Part shown: positions 35,280 through 56,379 of the stretch, piece after piece | How positions within the stretch are numbered: position 1 is the stretch's first letter | Layout of the letters: the number at the start of each line of letters is the position of its first letter | Assembly: GCA_035048485.1 (NCBI GenBank) | Contig: CM068582.1 | Location: 38,723,096-38,787,095 of the forward strand | Length of the DNA: 64,000 bases | Direction: 5' to 3' | Origin: Pteria penguin | Lineage: Eukaryota > Mollusca > Bivalvia > Pterioida > Pteriidae | The notes under the pieces: generated by a model | The model's database searches: none | Told to the model about the DNA's origin: nothing | The model's input: only the letters and a program-made list of their open reading frames with translations | Made by a program: the position numbers and the translations under genes

Positions 35280-37920
35280 AGTAGATTGAAAGATGACAAA
35301 GCCACTGTTCTGTAAATCTACATAAGCCCTTAGGCTGCGACACCAGAGGCTAAGACATGATTACATTCTTGTCCCACCTTCTACCTTTAGAATGCCTTTC
35401 TAGAGCACTCTTTTGAGAAAGAAGGAAGGTCTTCACCTCATCATTACAGGTAAGAAACATTTAATTCAGCATTTCTTTGAAGTCTGCATAATCATGTTCA
35501 TTTAGAGTAACACACGACTTTACTGTATACACGTAATATTTATTAAGGACAAATGCACTATTCGATTCAGTTTCACATTGACTTTGGGGTATTATTTACT
35601 TCATTCACTGAATTATTGTTAAAATCAATCTTACTGTTGTTGTTGGTTTCATTTTTCATACCATGGGATTTAATTGGTATGTTTTCTTATAGTACCTGCT
35701 AAATATCCTTACCGAATACTTTCAGACATTCATGGTAACAGACAGTAGTGTCACGAGAGAGAAATGACGGTACTATACAACACTTCACCGACTTGTAAAT
35801 GAATTTTTCAGATTTTCATCTCCATCTTGTGGCCACAGGTACTTGACATAATTTTTTTCAGTAGTGATTTTCTTGGAGTCAGTTTGGATTTGGATGACCT
35901 TTACTCCCTGGCAGTGGTTTATATTATTTTCTCCATTGTCTGAATAATTTGAATAATATTTGAATTCTTCAGCTCATATCAGACTAACGTGTTCAAGTTT
36001 AATTCTTTTCCTTGCACTTTGATTTTATATGCATTCAATTTCCTGTGTGCAATCCTATTCTAAGTTCATTAATTTTTTTTCCACAATTATGAAACAATTG
36101 TTTGTCCTTGATTTGGCAAAATATAATCCCTTCATCTGAAGACTTATTCTTTTCATGGATACTCCATTATAAAACAGTATTCCGATTTCATTCATCCATC
36201 GGCATTGAAAAGGCATATCCTTTTCAATTTCCCTTGATGATGTTTGACCATTAACATCCTCTACTGCGTGGTCTAATAACCTGCATACTTAAATGGAAGA
36301 CAAATATTTCCATGACTTTCCACGAAATGCTACTACACATTCATTTAATTACAATTTTATCTTCATACAGATGTTTAAATTTTCGATGACAGGACTTTTC
36401 AGATTAGGAAGCATATAGTTTTTGGCTTGTCTGTAGGTCTGTCTGAACCCAACATCCTTAACCTTAACCATAATATTGAATGGAAAGTGATAGAGCTGTG
36501 ATATTTCACGTGGGTATCCATGAGACTTTTCGTTGTTTTTTACCTTGTCACTTAACCTTTGATTTTGGATTCTTTTAGGATGACACGGACCAAGCTACCA
36601 GCAGGGGCATTCATGTTTCACAAACACATCTTGTTTATCATATAAATTGAACAGTGTTTATGAAATAGTCTGAGTAACCACATGACATTTTCTATATTTT
36701 GGGGGGGTTTTTTTTCCTACATATTATGATAAAAATTTCAAAAACACACAGAAAGAAAGAGAAATCCACAAAACATTGACAAAAACAACAACAAATCACC
36801 GACAACATGGCACTTTTTGTAAAAGCAATATATACACCATTTATATATTATATCACTCAATGGTTTGACATTGACCTTCTGTTGACAAAACAACAATCTG
36901 CCTCCCCTGATAAATTAGAACTTTGGGCTATTTAGCAAAAAATATTAATAATTCCAAAATTTATGCTCTGAAAGTTCATGTTCATTACTGATCAAAATTT
37001 TGATATATGTTAGATTAGAGTTTGTAATGTTTGAATTACAGGAGATTCCCTATGATGCACTCTCAAAAAAGAAAAGGATATTGAAAGGTGAAAATTTCAT
37101 CTTTGTTTAAGTTTGTTTAACTTGTATTTTTCTTAAAACGTTGTTGAACAGAAAGTGTGATGTCCACAAATCCTGTGTTTCAATTTATATTATTAATAAA
37201 GAGGTCTAAAATCCTCACTGAACTGGTCACATCTCATGGAATTGGCTGTATAAAAGCAGAAATTTATAGAGACATCATAAATTTATTTTTAATGACTTTT
37301 CCTGTACCTATTTTCCCCATGCACCTATTTTTCCATATTTACCAAATATAATGTAAAGGGAATATTCAAATAATTCTTTTTGAAAGTTAAAACTTTCAAT
37401 TATCATTTAAAAATGAAGGTGGGGTAATAGGACTTCAGATCATTTACAAGACATATAATGAATAAATTCAAAATTCATATAATAAATAAGATATTGTGAT
37501 TCCTTTATAAATACACCTCCTCCCCCATTCCCCTTTCTAATCATTGGGCATTATAAAGTTTGTCAACCTATATATCTCAAAACACAGGCATTGTCATAAA
37601 CACAGCCGTCTTGCAAACAGACTATATTTCTCAAGTAATACCACTCCTGCCACCCCTACCCCTTCCACCACATCCCTCCCCCTTTCAGCATTTTTAGCTC
37701 AACTCATTTTTGTTTTCTCAAAAATAGGCATTGTCACATAAACAGCAGCCAAGAGGGCATAGCTAATGGCCTCTAACTTCATTTTTATCTCATGATGATA
37801 CATAGTACAGCGTACGCTGTTTTCCTTGCCTGTGCATGCAATATTTCTAAATTCATTTATCAGTCTGCGGCCATATTATTACAGTTGATCTTAATTGTAT
37901 TTCGCATCCATGTGTATATG
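35280..37920. other. No gene recognised
   Basis: About 2.6 kb of AT-rich sequence with short frames of no known family and several homopolymer runs. Confidence 0.35.
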
Positions 37921-37929
37921 CAGTGCGGA

Positions 37930-38510
37930 ATTATATTGTTTCGTCTGTATGTCAGGGCATTCACAGCGGGTGTGACTGACCAAACAGGAGACGCTCACTC
38001 CTCCCGGGCACCTGGTCTCACCTCTGAATTTGAGGGGTCCGTGAATGTCTACTGTGGTACATTGTTGTTAGTGCCATGGTCATGTGACACCAGTTATTTT
38101 CGTATTCGAACAAATATCTACGTTCAGTTTTTCAAGAGCCAAGGTATGGATTACTTTCCAGGATAATTTTTACCAAATGCTGTTGAAGAAGCAGTAAACA
38201 CTTGTTTAGGTGTATAAGGAAGAAAAAAGAGGAGTTACTGGCTCAGTTATGTGGTCACCATAGAGCTATACAGGTGTATAAAGTACATGCCTTGAATGAC
38301 TGGAAAAGTGAAATCATAAAAATTATCGATATTCGCATCGATAATTTTACAATTTATCCTCATTTATTATAACAGCGCACATTATATACCAGTCCAGCCT
38401 ATAAAAAAGAAAATGGCTGATTTACATAATACTTATGTATTCGTACCTGCTGACAAAGCAGCCCCATATTATTATCATTGTTTGAAAAATATACTATATT
38501 ACAGTCCTGG
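37930..38510 (+). pseudogene. Penelope-like 5' fragment with terminal-repeat core
   Basis: Starts with GGGCATTCACAGCGGGTGTG and the core GGAGACGCTCACTCCTCCCG, then a long leader, and near 38430-38500 the start of an RT frame, YVFVPADKAAPYYYHC, equivalent to IITPADKASNNYTFTC at 22.7 kb. The same order occurs at 56.38-57.24 kb. The 124-codon frame at 37792-38166 is a chance frame across it. Confidence 0.55.
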
Positions 38511-38720
38511 TCATGCCGGTGTCATGTCTTTCGGATGATAAAGTAAAAACCGAGGCCCCGTGTCGTGGTATGCATGGCACGTTAAAGATCCCTCACTGCT
38601 TCGGGTGGGTCCGTTGCAAAGGTCAAAATTTGTATGCCCCGCATCAGGCAGATGCCGTCACCATATACGTGAAATATTCGTGGTGTGACGTAAAACAAAA
38701 ATCAATCAATCACAAAAAGA
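38511..38720 (+). mobile_element. SINE, 5'-truncated copy
   Basis: The body of the 30.08 kb SINE without its tRNA-like head: CATGCCGGTGTCATGTCTTT, GGCACGTTAAAGATCCCTCA, CTGCTTCGGGTGGGTCCGTT, then GTGACGTAAAACAAAAATCA with a short AATCA tail. It abuts the broken RT frame, suggesting insertion into or beside the Penelope-like copy. Confidence 0.75.
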
Positions 38721-38724
38721 ATAC

Positions 38725-40460
38725 ATTTTTTTCGTCATTGTAAATACTGTGTAAACCTTGCATGAAAATTAATTCTTTTTTTTAAATTTTAATTGATATA
38801 CAGAAAGTCCTACCAGTAAAGTGAAATAAAAATATTCTTACTGGCCTCTCTCTTTTGAACGTGGAGGAATTCAGTTAAAAGTAAGACCGAACAAGATGTC
38901 TGAAAAGTGTAAATTGCAGACGATTTTGCGCAATTGTAAGTAGACTGCTGAAAATTAATGTTAATCTCTTGGTTTACATTTCTCTTTGATTATGGTTGCT
39001 TTTTAAAGAAAGACGCAACAAATTCATAGCATAAAGTTTTCAGTTCGTTAGGCATTAACGTGTCATTAGGCCTATGTCGTGATGCCGGTTGACAGCTTGC
39101 ATAGGCCATATATATATATATGTATGTATTCTTATATATATTCTTGTTTTGAAATAATTACATTTCGAGTATTTTAAATCAAGTAGTATAGACAAAATAT
39201 GATCTTAGATAACACTGGCCCTCTTTTCTCATTTATATTAATAGTACTGAAATTGTTTATTCAGAATGTTCGCTTAAGACTGAGTATCATTGATAGATAA
39301 GTACACTAAATCATGAATGAATAAACTGATTGTTGTTTTACGTCACTTCAAGATTATTTTACGTTCACGTATTTGACGTAATCTGACCTTCCAGCCCTTT
39401 CTTCATCGTTAAAGTCATCAATAGAAGTGTTTTCTATAAATTGCAAACGATGCAAATATATTTCTTTTGAATTATGTGTCATCTGATAAAATATTTATCT
39501 ATTGATATGAACGAAAAATACAATTTTCCGTATACGAAGCATTAATTCCTAACAGCTACATTGCCCGAGAAAATTTCTAGCAATTGTGTGTTTTACGTTC
39601 ATATATTTAACAGACATTCGCAATAAGAATTTTACACTTATCTTCCTTAAAGTGACATATAGTCTTAACAATAACATTCCATCATTCATCAAACTGATTA
39701 CAGTATAACTTTATCGATACAACCTGTGGTTATTTAAAATTAAAATACCATGCGTACCATGGGAATAAAAATATTTTATCTCTACGAAATAAACATTTGA
39801 TTTAAACAGAATTAAACATCTTGAAATGTAGGACAACATCAATTTTGTCACGATACCACCATGAGGGTAAAACATTTGATATCACGATTACAATTATCTA
39901 CATTCTGTTTGATATTACATATTATATGCAGAGTTCACAAACTGCAGTCATATCCTCTTTTAAATGGCATGCAAAATTTTCATTCAAAACATTGATACCT
40001 ATTAAACTTATGGTAACGATATATACTTGAGAAGAGGTTTCGTTCATTAAATGCTAGGAATAACTTTATCACTTCAGGAGTCATTTAATACGGAAACATT
40101 GCGCGTTTCCAATCAAAATAACCACACATGGAGCACACGTTTAGCGGTCATATATGAAAGATGGATTTATCTTAATGACCAAGAAACAGTATTTTGCCCT
40201 AATTTATTTCATGCTAAGGAATTCTAAATTCCATCAGGATAGACGATTTCCTGATATAAAAATCATCTGCTGCGGAGACATGGTTTGAAAGGAAAATCGA
40301 TCTCTTTTAGTTTAAACTCTGTAGACAGTATGAAGGAAAATTTGTCTTCGGGCACTAGGGTAAATGGGAACTATGTTGTGAAAAAGTAGTATAATACACG
40401 ATTTTCTGCAAAACATATCTCGAGCTATAAATGATTTCACCTCCTCTCGTACCATTCATT
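38725..40460. other. No gene recognised
   Basis: AT-rich intergenic DNA between the Penelope/SINE block and the 3' end of gene 3. No supported frame. Confidence 0.35.
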
Positions 40461-40514
40461 TGCGAACCTCAGTAAAGATTGAAAATTAAATAAACATGAC
40501 TTTTTGATACATTC

Positions 40515-40520
40515 TTTATT
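40515..40520 (-). promoter_or_regulatory. Candidate poly(A) signal of gene 3
   Basis: AATAAA on the minus strand, about 125 bases past the gene 3 stop codon, in a 3' UTR that aligns with gene 2's. Confidence 0.45.
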
Positions 40521-40643
40521 TTAAAACATACAGGACCAAAAGGAAGTCCATCTACTTGAAGAGTCTTTATAAATAGCCAGATTAGTTTCCAATATTAAAT
40601 TGAGTTAATTGATACTGTTGCTTGTTGACTTTTTTCTGAAAGT

Positions 40644-48010
<7,367 letters not shown>

Positions 48011-48215
48011 TTCAGTTCAAAGACGTAGATTTTTGTATGTATGTCCTATCACAATGAATTCTGAATAACAAGTTGGACGAATTTTTCAGAAGTTTAAAAT
48101 CTATCCGTCGATAATATTGATTTTAATTTCCAAATCGAAAGGCCCATCTTCCATGCGGATCAAGCCCAAAAATTCAGTATTAATCAATTGAACAATTCAG
48201 AGGGAAAATTATTAC
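48011..48215 (-). promoter_or_regulatory. Conserved upstream block of gene 3
   Basis: Aligns with 30828-31025 upstream of gene 2 over about 200 bases. Candidate 5' UTR and core promoter. No clear TATA box (ATTTTAAACT at the matching place). Confidence 0.35.
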
Positions 48216-48219
48216 AAAT

Positions 48220-49630
48220 TTGAATGATTACACACTATGGTACCGCAATACAATAAATTCATATTCAAAACATATATGTTGCACTTTTTCAGCTAGTTTT
48301 TTAGGCCTAATATTATAATATCTCCACAAAAATATTTCTACTTGTGTTACAAAGCATTGTACAAATCAAAGTGTAACTATACATCCTAAAAGTTTTGGAT
48401 TAGTAGCTACATTTTCTGAGACCACCAGCGTCAAATTGCAAATCTCCCCCAATTGTAGATCTTTCAACTGGATGACCTGCTTTGGAACATATAAATTCAA
48501 TCCCTCATCGTAGAATATACTATTGAAAACAAATTCTCAATCAGCTCCATTATTGCAAAGAATTTTTCAGAACAGATGGAATGTTTCTTAGAGGTCTTGC
48601 ATTAAACAGTTATACATGTGTAACTAACGATGTTGCTGTGAAATAAACATGAAATCAAACTAAAATCAACAATTGCACTCTCATTGTATAAATTTAAGTC
48701 AACATGGAACAAACATGCTAGTACAAGATATTTCTGACATATGTGCTTCAAGCTGAGCCAACACAGTATCAACGTTGGTTCTTTGTTGAACCAAAGTCGT
48801 ACTATCATTTCTGTCCATAATGCACAACGATGGGTCAGCGTAAGATGAATTCAGAAAGAATAACAGATTTCAAAGAATTTACTTGAAATTCACACTCAAA
48901 AATTACATAATTTTATTAGTTTAATATTAAAAAAGATTGCATCGTAATGAAAATGAAAATTTGTCTTCAGAGTTACGAGTAACGGACCATCAGAGTAAAA
49001 GGCAACTATCAACTTATCATTTCCTTATATGAACCATGCATATGAAATATTACAAGCATTTGATTGGGATTAAAATCAAACAGACAGAAGATAAACAATA
49101 TGTCCCCGATCATTCGATCGATTAAATAAATAAAGAAATTAACTCAATAGATATATTCATTGTGTTTGATATTACGAATTTCAAGAATACTATCTTAAAA
49201 CCAAATCTTTGGTGATTGTGAATCTTTCCGAATTGTTAAAGTTCGAGCCGTATACGTGTATAGCTAAATAATTTGTTTGCACTTGAATACTACAATATTT
49301 AAAGTTCATCAATATATTATTGTTTAATGCATTTTGTTTTGATTATAGCTATATATGTTTCTCAAATGCCGATGCGAGTCATGACCTCCATTTTCATTAT
49401 CTCATCCGGACAAAAGGATCCCGAGAAACGGGGTAGGTGTGGTTCGAACTCGGGAGCTCTCAGCCAAAGGAAAAGTATTTATTTCTTGTAGATTTAGAAC
49501 GTGCCCATAGAGGAGAATATTACAAAACTATTCGATCACACTGCTAGTATGTCACTGATGTAGGGCACTTTAGTTAATGTGTTTAACAGGGAGAGTGATG
49601 ATGGGTTGAATTAAGTAATAAAACGGAGCT
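48220..49630. other. No gene recognised
   Basis: AT-rich intergenic DNA. No family motif in the short frames. Confidence 0.35.
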
Positions 49631-49639
49631 TAACATATT

Positions 49640-50265
49640 TAGATATCGTATTTAGATATTATGTTATCTTTCGACATTAATGGTCAATTGAACACCTCAC
49701 TCTATGACAAACGTGACGATTTCAATTTCGCTATCACAAACTTTCCTTTCATAAGTAGCAACATTCAATCATCGCCCGCATACGGCGTATTCATATCGCA
49801 GTTAATACGTTATTCCAGAGCATGTTCAAATTACAGTGACTTTGTTCTGAGGGATAGGCGACTTTCAGTTAAGCTGCTCAACCAGGGTTATATATGTGCT
49901 AGACTAGCAACGTCACTGAGGAAATTCTATGGTCGTTACGAGACTCTTATTACTCCATATGATATCTCGTTATCCAGACTTTTAAATGATATTCTGGACT
50001 GAGACCGATTCCGACCACTTTACACAGATTTGACACCTTCTATACTAGAAGGTTACCTACTTCGACTTCTCCATATATAAATACATATGGAATTTACACG
50101 ATCTGACTCTTTCTACTTGGTATATGTGACGGGTGTTGCTAGCAAGCAGGAGATGCTCACTCTCCCCGGGCACCTGATCTCACTCCATCACAGGGGTTCA
50201 CATATGCTCTTTGAAGTAGACATATTTTGTTATTTTCCATTTGTTTTTCATTTTCACTGATTTTC
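49640..50265 (+). pseudogene. Penelope-like family B copy, 5'-truncated
   Basis: The frame 49661-50002 begins MLSFDINGQLNTSLYDKRDD and continues through YGVFISQLIRYSRACSN and LRKFYGRYETLITPYDIS to LSRLLNDILD and a stop. It is almost the same as 21650-21357 but without the frameshift there. The 3' tail carries the terminal-repeat core (GTGACGGGTGTTGCTAGCAA, GGAGATGCTCACTCTCCCCG). High similarity to the 21 kb copy suggests recent activity of this family. Confidence 0.75.
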
Positions 50266-50344
50266 TATGTCCTCTGGTTTTATGATTTTTGGACTTGTGC
50301 TTTGGATTTATCCATCATCTTTACACATATACACATTCCTAACT

Positions 50345-50665
50345 TAAATAACCTCGTAATCTATATAAACTTCTAACGTATATAAACTTCTAACTTTGTA
50401 TAAACTGCTAGCTCTATATAACTCCTAACCCATATAAACTTCTAACGCTATATAATCTCCTAAATCTATATAAACGCATAACTATATAAACTCCTAACTG
50501 TATATAAACTCCTAACTGTATATAAACTCCTAACCTGTACATGTATAATTTTCTCACTCTACATAAACTCCTAATCTGTATATATTCCTGACCTATATTA
50601 ACTCCTAACCAATGTATGTATAAACTACTCAATCTACCTATACTCCTAACCTACAGAAACTCCTA
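50345..50665. repeat. (TATAAACTCCTAAC)n minisatellite
   Basis: About 20 imperfect units of 14-18 bases, with variants such as TATATAAACTTCTAAC and TATAAACTCCTAACTG. The minus-strand frame with LGVYIQLGVYI repeats is a by-product. Confidence 0.9.
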
Positions 50666-50699
50666 ACTTCATGCAAAGCCTCAGGTAGTCGTCTTGATA

Positions 50700-52990
50700 T
50701 GTTGAATATCATCGATTTTTGATATGTTGAACAGTGTGTATTTAATACAAATTCTAATTCTTATGAACACAACGTTCCAAATGAATGAAAATTGTAAAGT
50801 CACTTAATACGATGAAGATCAATATAACGTTTCTGCATATACATTTCAGCATTTCATTGGCTTAATATTGTTCAATTATCTCTGACAGCTATTCTGTGAC
50901 AAATCCAAGCTTTAATCCATTTATTATTGATAATTAATTCATCACACGCGGCGTAGCAAAGTAAAGGCGATGAAGGTATTATATGAATGGCTTAAAGTGA
51001 CCAAATAAAAAGAGATTTAATACGTAAAATCAGGGAAATCTGCCCCAAGTCATGTTTTTTTTTTTCCTTTGTACGGAACGGAAATTTTCGGATGTTATAA
51101 AATAAAATAACTAGATTTCATTCAAAATCATCGAAAAGGTATACACATTGATGGGATTATTAAACTGTAAAATTGTTAGCATTATAAGAAGTTTGACGAT
51201 ATCATTTGAACATATGCAAATGCCTCATTCCGAAAAATGTTAACCGAGATAAGACTTTATCAAAATTAGGAGGACATATTGGAAGAAGTCGTATTTCGAA
51301 CCTTCCATATTGCCTAAGGTGTTTAAGTAAGGTGTGAACACAGATTCAAGCAAATCAACATGCAGTCTAAGAAAACTTCCTTCAAAGCTTGAACAGGGTT
51401 AAATTAATTTACTGTAACACTTGACGTAAAGTTTTGATTTGACAGTGCGTTTGATTCATCTGTGCGCCCTCCTAAGTTGCTTTTATTATATCAAAGTGGT
51501 AACCCCTGAAATTTTAAACAGTATGAGTTCTAAGATATGTACATAACTGCAGAAAAGGTAATTATTGGACATCGTCAAAAAAGGATCTGCAAGGGAAATA
51601 ATTCTTCTCAATAATGTTCATGGTCTGAAAAACTATACATGCATGTAGTTTTTCTACCCAGTTTTGCTTTAGTTTCAAAACCATGTCAATTAATGGAAGA
51701 GAAATCGGAAATATTTGTTTAGTGGAATCAAAATTAACTTTCACCCCTTCTTTAGCTTCTGCCATGGTTTTCAATAAGAAAAGATCAATACAATTTACAT
51801 ATACATGTTTATATAATAATGTATTCAAATCAGATTACCATACTCTTCCTATACTAGATGCCAGACTAACAAAGGTAAACTGCTCAGGCTAGCACTTCCC
51901 TGCATACAAATCTGACCGACAAATCAAGTCAGAGATATTTGAATAAACAATTTAAAGGCAATACTTATAAGAAAATTAATATGAAACAACTCGTTAACGT
52001 TTGGTAAAATTAAAAACATAATTTCATGGAGAGATTAATATAATAAGGTACTTATTTAATGATATAGTTGCCATTGGTCAATGTCAGCATGTCAATACTA
52101 CCAAACAGAAAGTTGTCATTTTTCATATTTTAAAACTTCTTTATCGGTATCAATGATGAGTTTGATGAAACTTGTAAATGTTCCTCGTCTGATTTAAGAT
52201 AACCTCCTTGCGGACATCCTACTCTCATCTTAACATCATCAAAAGCGCTGAGTTCAGACAACTTTTACACAAAGCTCCTAAACTACAGAGGCAAGATTCT
52301 TCACATGCAGTCAGAATTCGTGTGAGTATTTTTCAAGATGACGTGCAGCTCTTTCAGAATTGATGAAATCATATAAGGGAAGTATTTACATCAAATATTA
52401 AAAAGTTAGGACAATCTTTTATCACAATTTTTCCCAAAGGCCCTGATGTAATAAAACCACGTTAGGTTCAAATCTTTTTTCAAGGACTCTGAAATGATTT
52501 TAAAAACCCAATCTTTTATTTTAGAGCACTATATTATTACACCGGCAGATATAGTTTTGGTGAATTATATGTTTATATGTAAATATAATACTCAAACATT
52601 CAAAAGAACATTAGAGGATTAGATTCTAATTTTAGAAAATGTACTTATGCTTTTACACAAATATTTATTTCAGAAGTATTGGAAAAACATCAATTTGTTG
52701 TCATTATATGTGGTATGAACACAAGTATATTAGATGAATCAGACCTATATTGAATTTCCGAAATGAAAAAAGTAATAATAATAATAATAAAACAAACAAA
52801 AAACCTTTACAAACAACGCTGTTTGTTCTTTGTGCTCTACAAAATCTATTCTGCTCATGAAAATTTTCCTAGATGAATTTCAAATTTGGCCTTCAAAAGT
52901 ACTTTTTAAAGCATCTGAATTTAACTTTCAGTCAGATCACTATATCAAAGCATTCTAATTTTGGTACATATCATACAAAGACCCCTTATG
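50700..52990. other. No gene recognised
   Basis: Short frames only. Those at 51562-51892 overlap each other on opposite strands and lack known motifs. Confidence 0.35.
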
Positions 52991-53034
52991 AAAAATTAAA
53001 AGACAGACACACAAATCACTTAAAAAGCTTTCAC

Positions 53035-53255
53035 AAGGGTGAGAAAACAGAAGACAACTGGCAAACCTGTATGACACAAATCACCAAGGACATGCACACA
53101 AAACATGATAATAGTAGCATATACACGGAAAAACATTACAAAAATATTCGATTGTGCAGCGGTTACGATACTGACTTAGGACGGTCACTCGAAGTAACAA
53201 ATGCCACTCAATTTGTGTGGTTAACCGGTTTACGGGCGCCCACCTTCTCAAGTAT
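53035..53255 (-). repeat. Penelope-like family A tail copy
   Basis: Blocks GAAAACAGAAGACAACTGGC, CACCAAGGACATGCACACAA, GATACTGACTTAGGACGGTC and GGTTAACCGGTTTACGGGCG in order. Truncated after CGCCCACCTTC. The 156-codon frame across it (52873-53343) is fortuitous, although part of it keeps CMTQITKDMHTKHDN. Confidence 0.6.
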
Positions 53256-53399
53256 AAATTCCACATTCCTTTTTTTTGTTGTAAAGCATGATAAAACTTA
53301 TTTTGTCGATGAGATTCTTAAACAACTACATACTGGCACTTAGAATCAATAGTTGTCCTGATATTATCGGTTTTTTTATCATGTTTAAGAGGGTTTAAG

Positions 53400-56370
53400 A
53401 TCTTGAAAAGGAAGGCTCTTGAGAACTTCCAAACATATCAGTACACTTGGTGTTTTCAATAAAAGTGTCATTCACAATCTATGCATCCATTCACCATAAT
53501 TGTGATTCAAGTTTATGAGAACTTGCATTTTCTATCTGCGCTAGAAGAATTTTGACATTGGTTTTTGTCTATAGGGCTAGAAAATGTTTCATCATTATTT
53601 CTGTCAGCGGTCTTTGCTGAAAAGTGTTGACTTCGATCCAGCTAATGTAAGAATATCAAATGTCAAACAATATCAAACTGAGCTTTGTCACATCCCTTCC
53701 CTGGTACCCTAAAACACGCAGAAGTTTGGTCTGGTAATATTGCACTGAATTTCAGAAATACATCTGTTTGAACGAGGCTGTCGACCAGAAAGTACCGAAT
53801 GGTCAATCACAAAGGTCGCAATGTTCATGAAATAAAAGAACAACATCGTGTATTCATGCTAAACCCAATTAACTGTAGGTGAAATTATGTGGGAAGGCGG
53901 AGTAAGCGTCTTCTCTTTACATCGTACATTTGTAGCAAAAATCCAGCAGCAGCAGCAAGTTTCAGTTGATTTTCTAAAATAATTTATTAAGTTTTAATTG
54001 AAGAAAATGAAAAAAAAATTCGTGAATTTAATATTTTACATGGTACAAGGGGCTGAATGTCCGACAAAATACTTTTTGCCGAATTTTCATTATGACGTCA
54101 AGGCATGCATTGTTAAGTCACAATCCAATGAACCAACTTTGAACGGCAAGCCATCATATGTACGACATTTATTGTAAGATGAAATTAATATGAAAAAAGC
54201 CTATTTGACAAAATCTGTTTTCAATATATATTCTATCATGTCTTGTTTCAAGGATCTATATGTTTTATTTAGAAACAAAAGAAAATAAATGCAAACGTGC
54301 ATAGAATACACAGCAGTATGTTTATAATGTTTAATTATGATGAGAAAAACATTAGATCCGAATATCTTGATTCCTTAAAATCTGGCATATTCTGCACTTT
54401 TGCCATGATCCTTGTTTTCTTTTTGTTTTTCTCCCTGAAACATAAATGCAGTGTCGATATTATTACAGGTGAATCTTTGTTAATTATATATTCTTATGTT
54501 ATATTTTCACGTGTCGCATATTTGGTATCGATGCCTATATCTCACTTATGTTTCCGTTGTACATAAAGTAGGCAAGTCTTTTAAACTATCTCAGATATGA
54601 TATGTATATAAAGTAATATATGTAGTAAAAGATGTAGTCAAATTGTAATAACAGAAAAACGCCAATAGAATAAAAAGGTAATATGATATTAAATTAAAAA
54701 TGTAAACAATAGCCATACAGTTTTCTTTATCGCAGCTTCAAAGTCAAGAGTAATCAAATATAACATTTGATCAAGGTGAAAAATGAAGGCAATCTCTTAT
54801 TTTCAGACCAAACTTTTGAAGATTTCACATAAATATATAATGAATTTAAATATAGTGCTTGATTTTAAAAAAACCCCAACAACTTTAGGATGATCTATCC
54901 ATAACATGCACCAATTAGATCTCAATAGATACATCTTTCATCTTTAAAATAAACACATCATTTTGAAGCATCTTATAAATAAGACTTTTTACAAAAATCA
55001 TTTTTTGAAAATAATGTTATTCAGTCCAACAGGGATGATTAAAATTTGTATTTGTATTTACTATATTTTTTCACAAACCACAAAGTTTTGGAAAAACTCA
55101 CGGTTAAACGTTCCATAATATTGTAATTTATCATAAACAAAGATGAGGTTCACCGTGCAGTATTTCTGCACTGTACGTTTTTCTTATTTTTAATTAGGGA
55201 AGATAACTCCTTTAAGGAATTCATATCGTACCATTCCAAACTTTACAGTCACAAACATCAAGATCATGTAAGGTAACATTAATTTTTCTGAACTAATAAT
55301 CATAACAAAATTATTTGTGTTGATGTCTAATTTTGTAATTTGAGGCTTTTTATGGATGTATTACCTTAAACAAAACACATGTCGATATACCATAAATGAA
55401 ATATGAGATTTTCTTCTATCATTTCAGTGTGAACTCAGTAATATCGACTTTTATACACCTGCTACGTTTGACAACTTTGGTCAACAAAGGGAGCACAGAT
55501 AAGAGATTACTTTATAGTAGTTAAAGATTAAATAACTGATTAGAGTTAAATATCCTTGCAACAGTTTGAAGTTGAGATATTCAATAGGTTTTATCTTTCT
55601 GAATTAAAATGGTATGTGCCTCGCTGTATTATTCTGGTAAATGTAAATACATATAGCACACATTAGATGACACACAGTTTAATGTATACATATTATTCTG
55701 CTTTAAAATTTGAAATTTAATTAAACCGAGTCATGGTATTGTTTACATTAAAATGGGTATGTTTGTTTTTATGAATAAGATAAAAGATGGATTTTTCAAG
55801 GTAAACGAAAAAGTAAACGATGTCTTAATTTGACTTTAGGCTCGAGTCTTAAACTGTACTGTTTACATCAATGGAAAAGAAATCATGACAATCTTACGTC
55901 TATGTATTAAAAATTTTCGTTATTTTTAGTGATGGTTTGCTCTTATCTACTTTTGTTTAATTAAAGATAAACCTGTCTGTTATATTTGCATTTATAGTTT
56001 CTATTCTAGAAGTAATATTATCTAACTATCAGTTAAGGTCAATCGTAATTGCAACAAACATGAGGGAGGATATCCAGTTCAAACTTTTTCAAGACGGCTG
56101 CATTAATAGTCGTATTGATTATGTAACTTTATGCTGACATAGGAATTTTGACTAGATCATTACAAATTTACGAAACACGGATTTATGTGGAATTTAAACG
56201 ATAATTGCATTGCCATTTGAACAACTTTCCGTTGAATACCATCGTTTACCTCTAAATCGTAATTTATCAAGATTAGATTTGTAAATATTGGTTGTTACTT
56301 CTCTCCTGACGTAATTTTAATATGACACTTTTTACAGTGTCAGCTCATGTTCATTTAATATACAGTGCTT
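53400..56370. other. No gene recognised
   Basis: About 3 kb without repeat landmarks. A 89-codon frame at 54297-54566 has two hydrophobic stretches (FCTFAMILVFFLFFSL, LLIIYSYVIFSRVAYLV), but AT-rich DNA often gives such frames and nothing else supports it. Confidence 0.35.
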
Positions 56371-56379
56371 ACATTTGTT

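Noticed and set aside
49380..49470. GGTTCGAACTCGGGAGCTC, B-box-like, possible tRNA or SINE; similar TTGAACCCAAGACC at 42895
   Set aside because: No A box at the right distance and no match to the SINE bodies in the window.
52873..53343. A 156-codon plus frame
   Set aside because: Most of it lies in a Penelope-like family A tail in the opposite orientation. The flanks differ from other copies.
54297..54566. An 89-codon frame with two hydrophobic stretches, possible small membrane protein
   Set aside because: AT-rich DNA produces such frames by chance, and there is no supporting splice site, paralog or domain.
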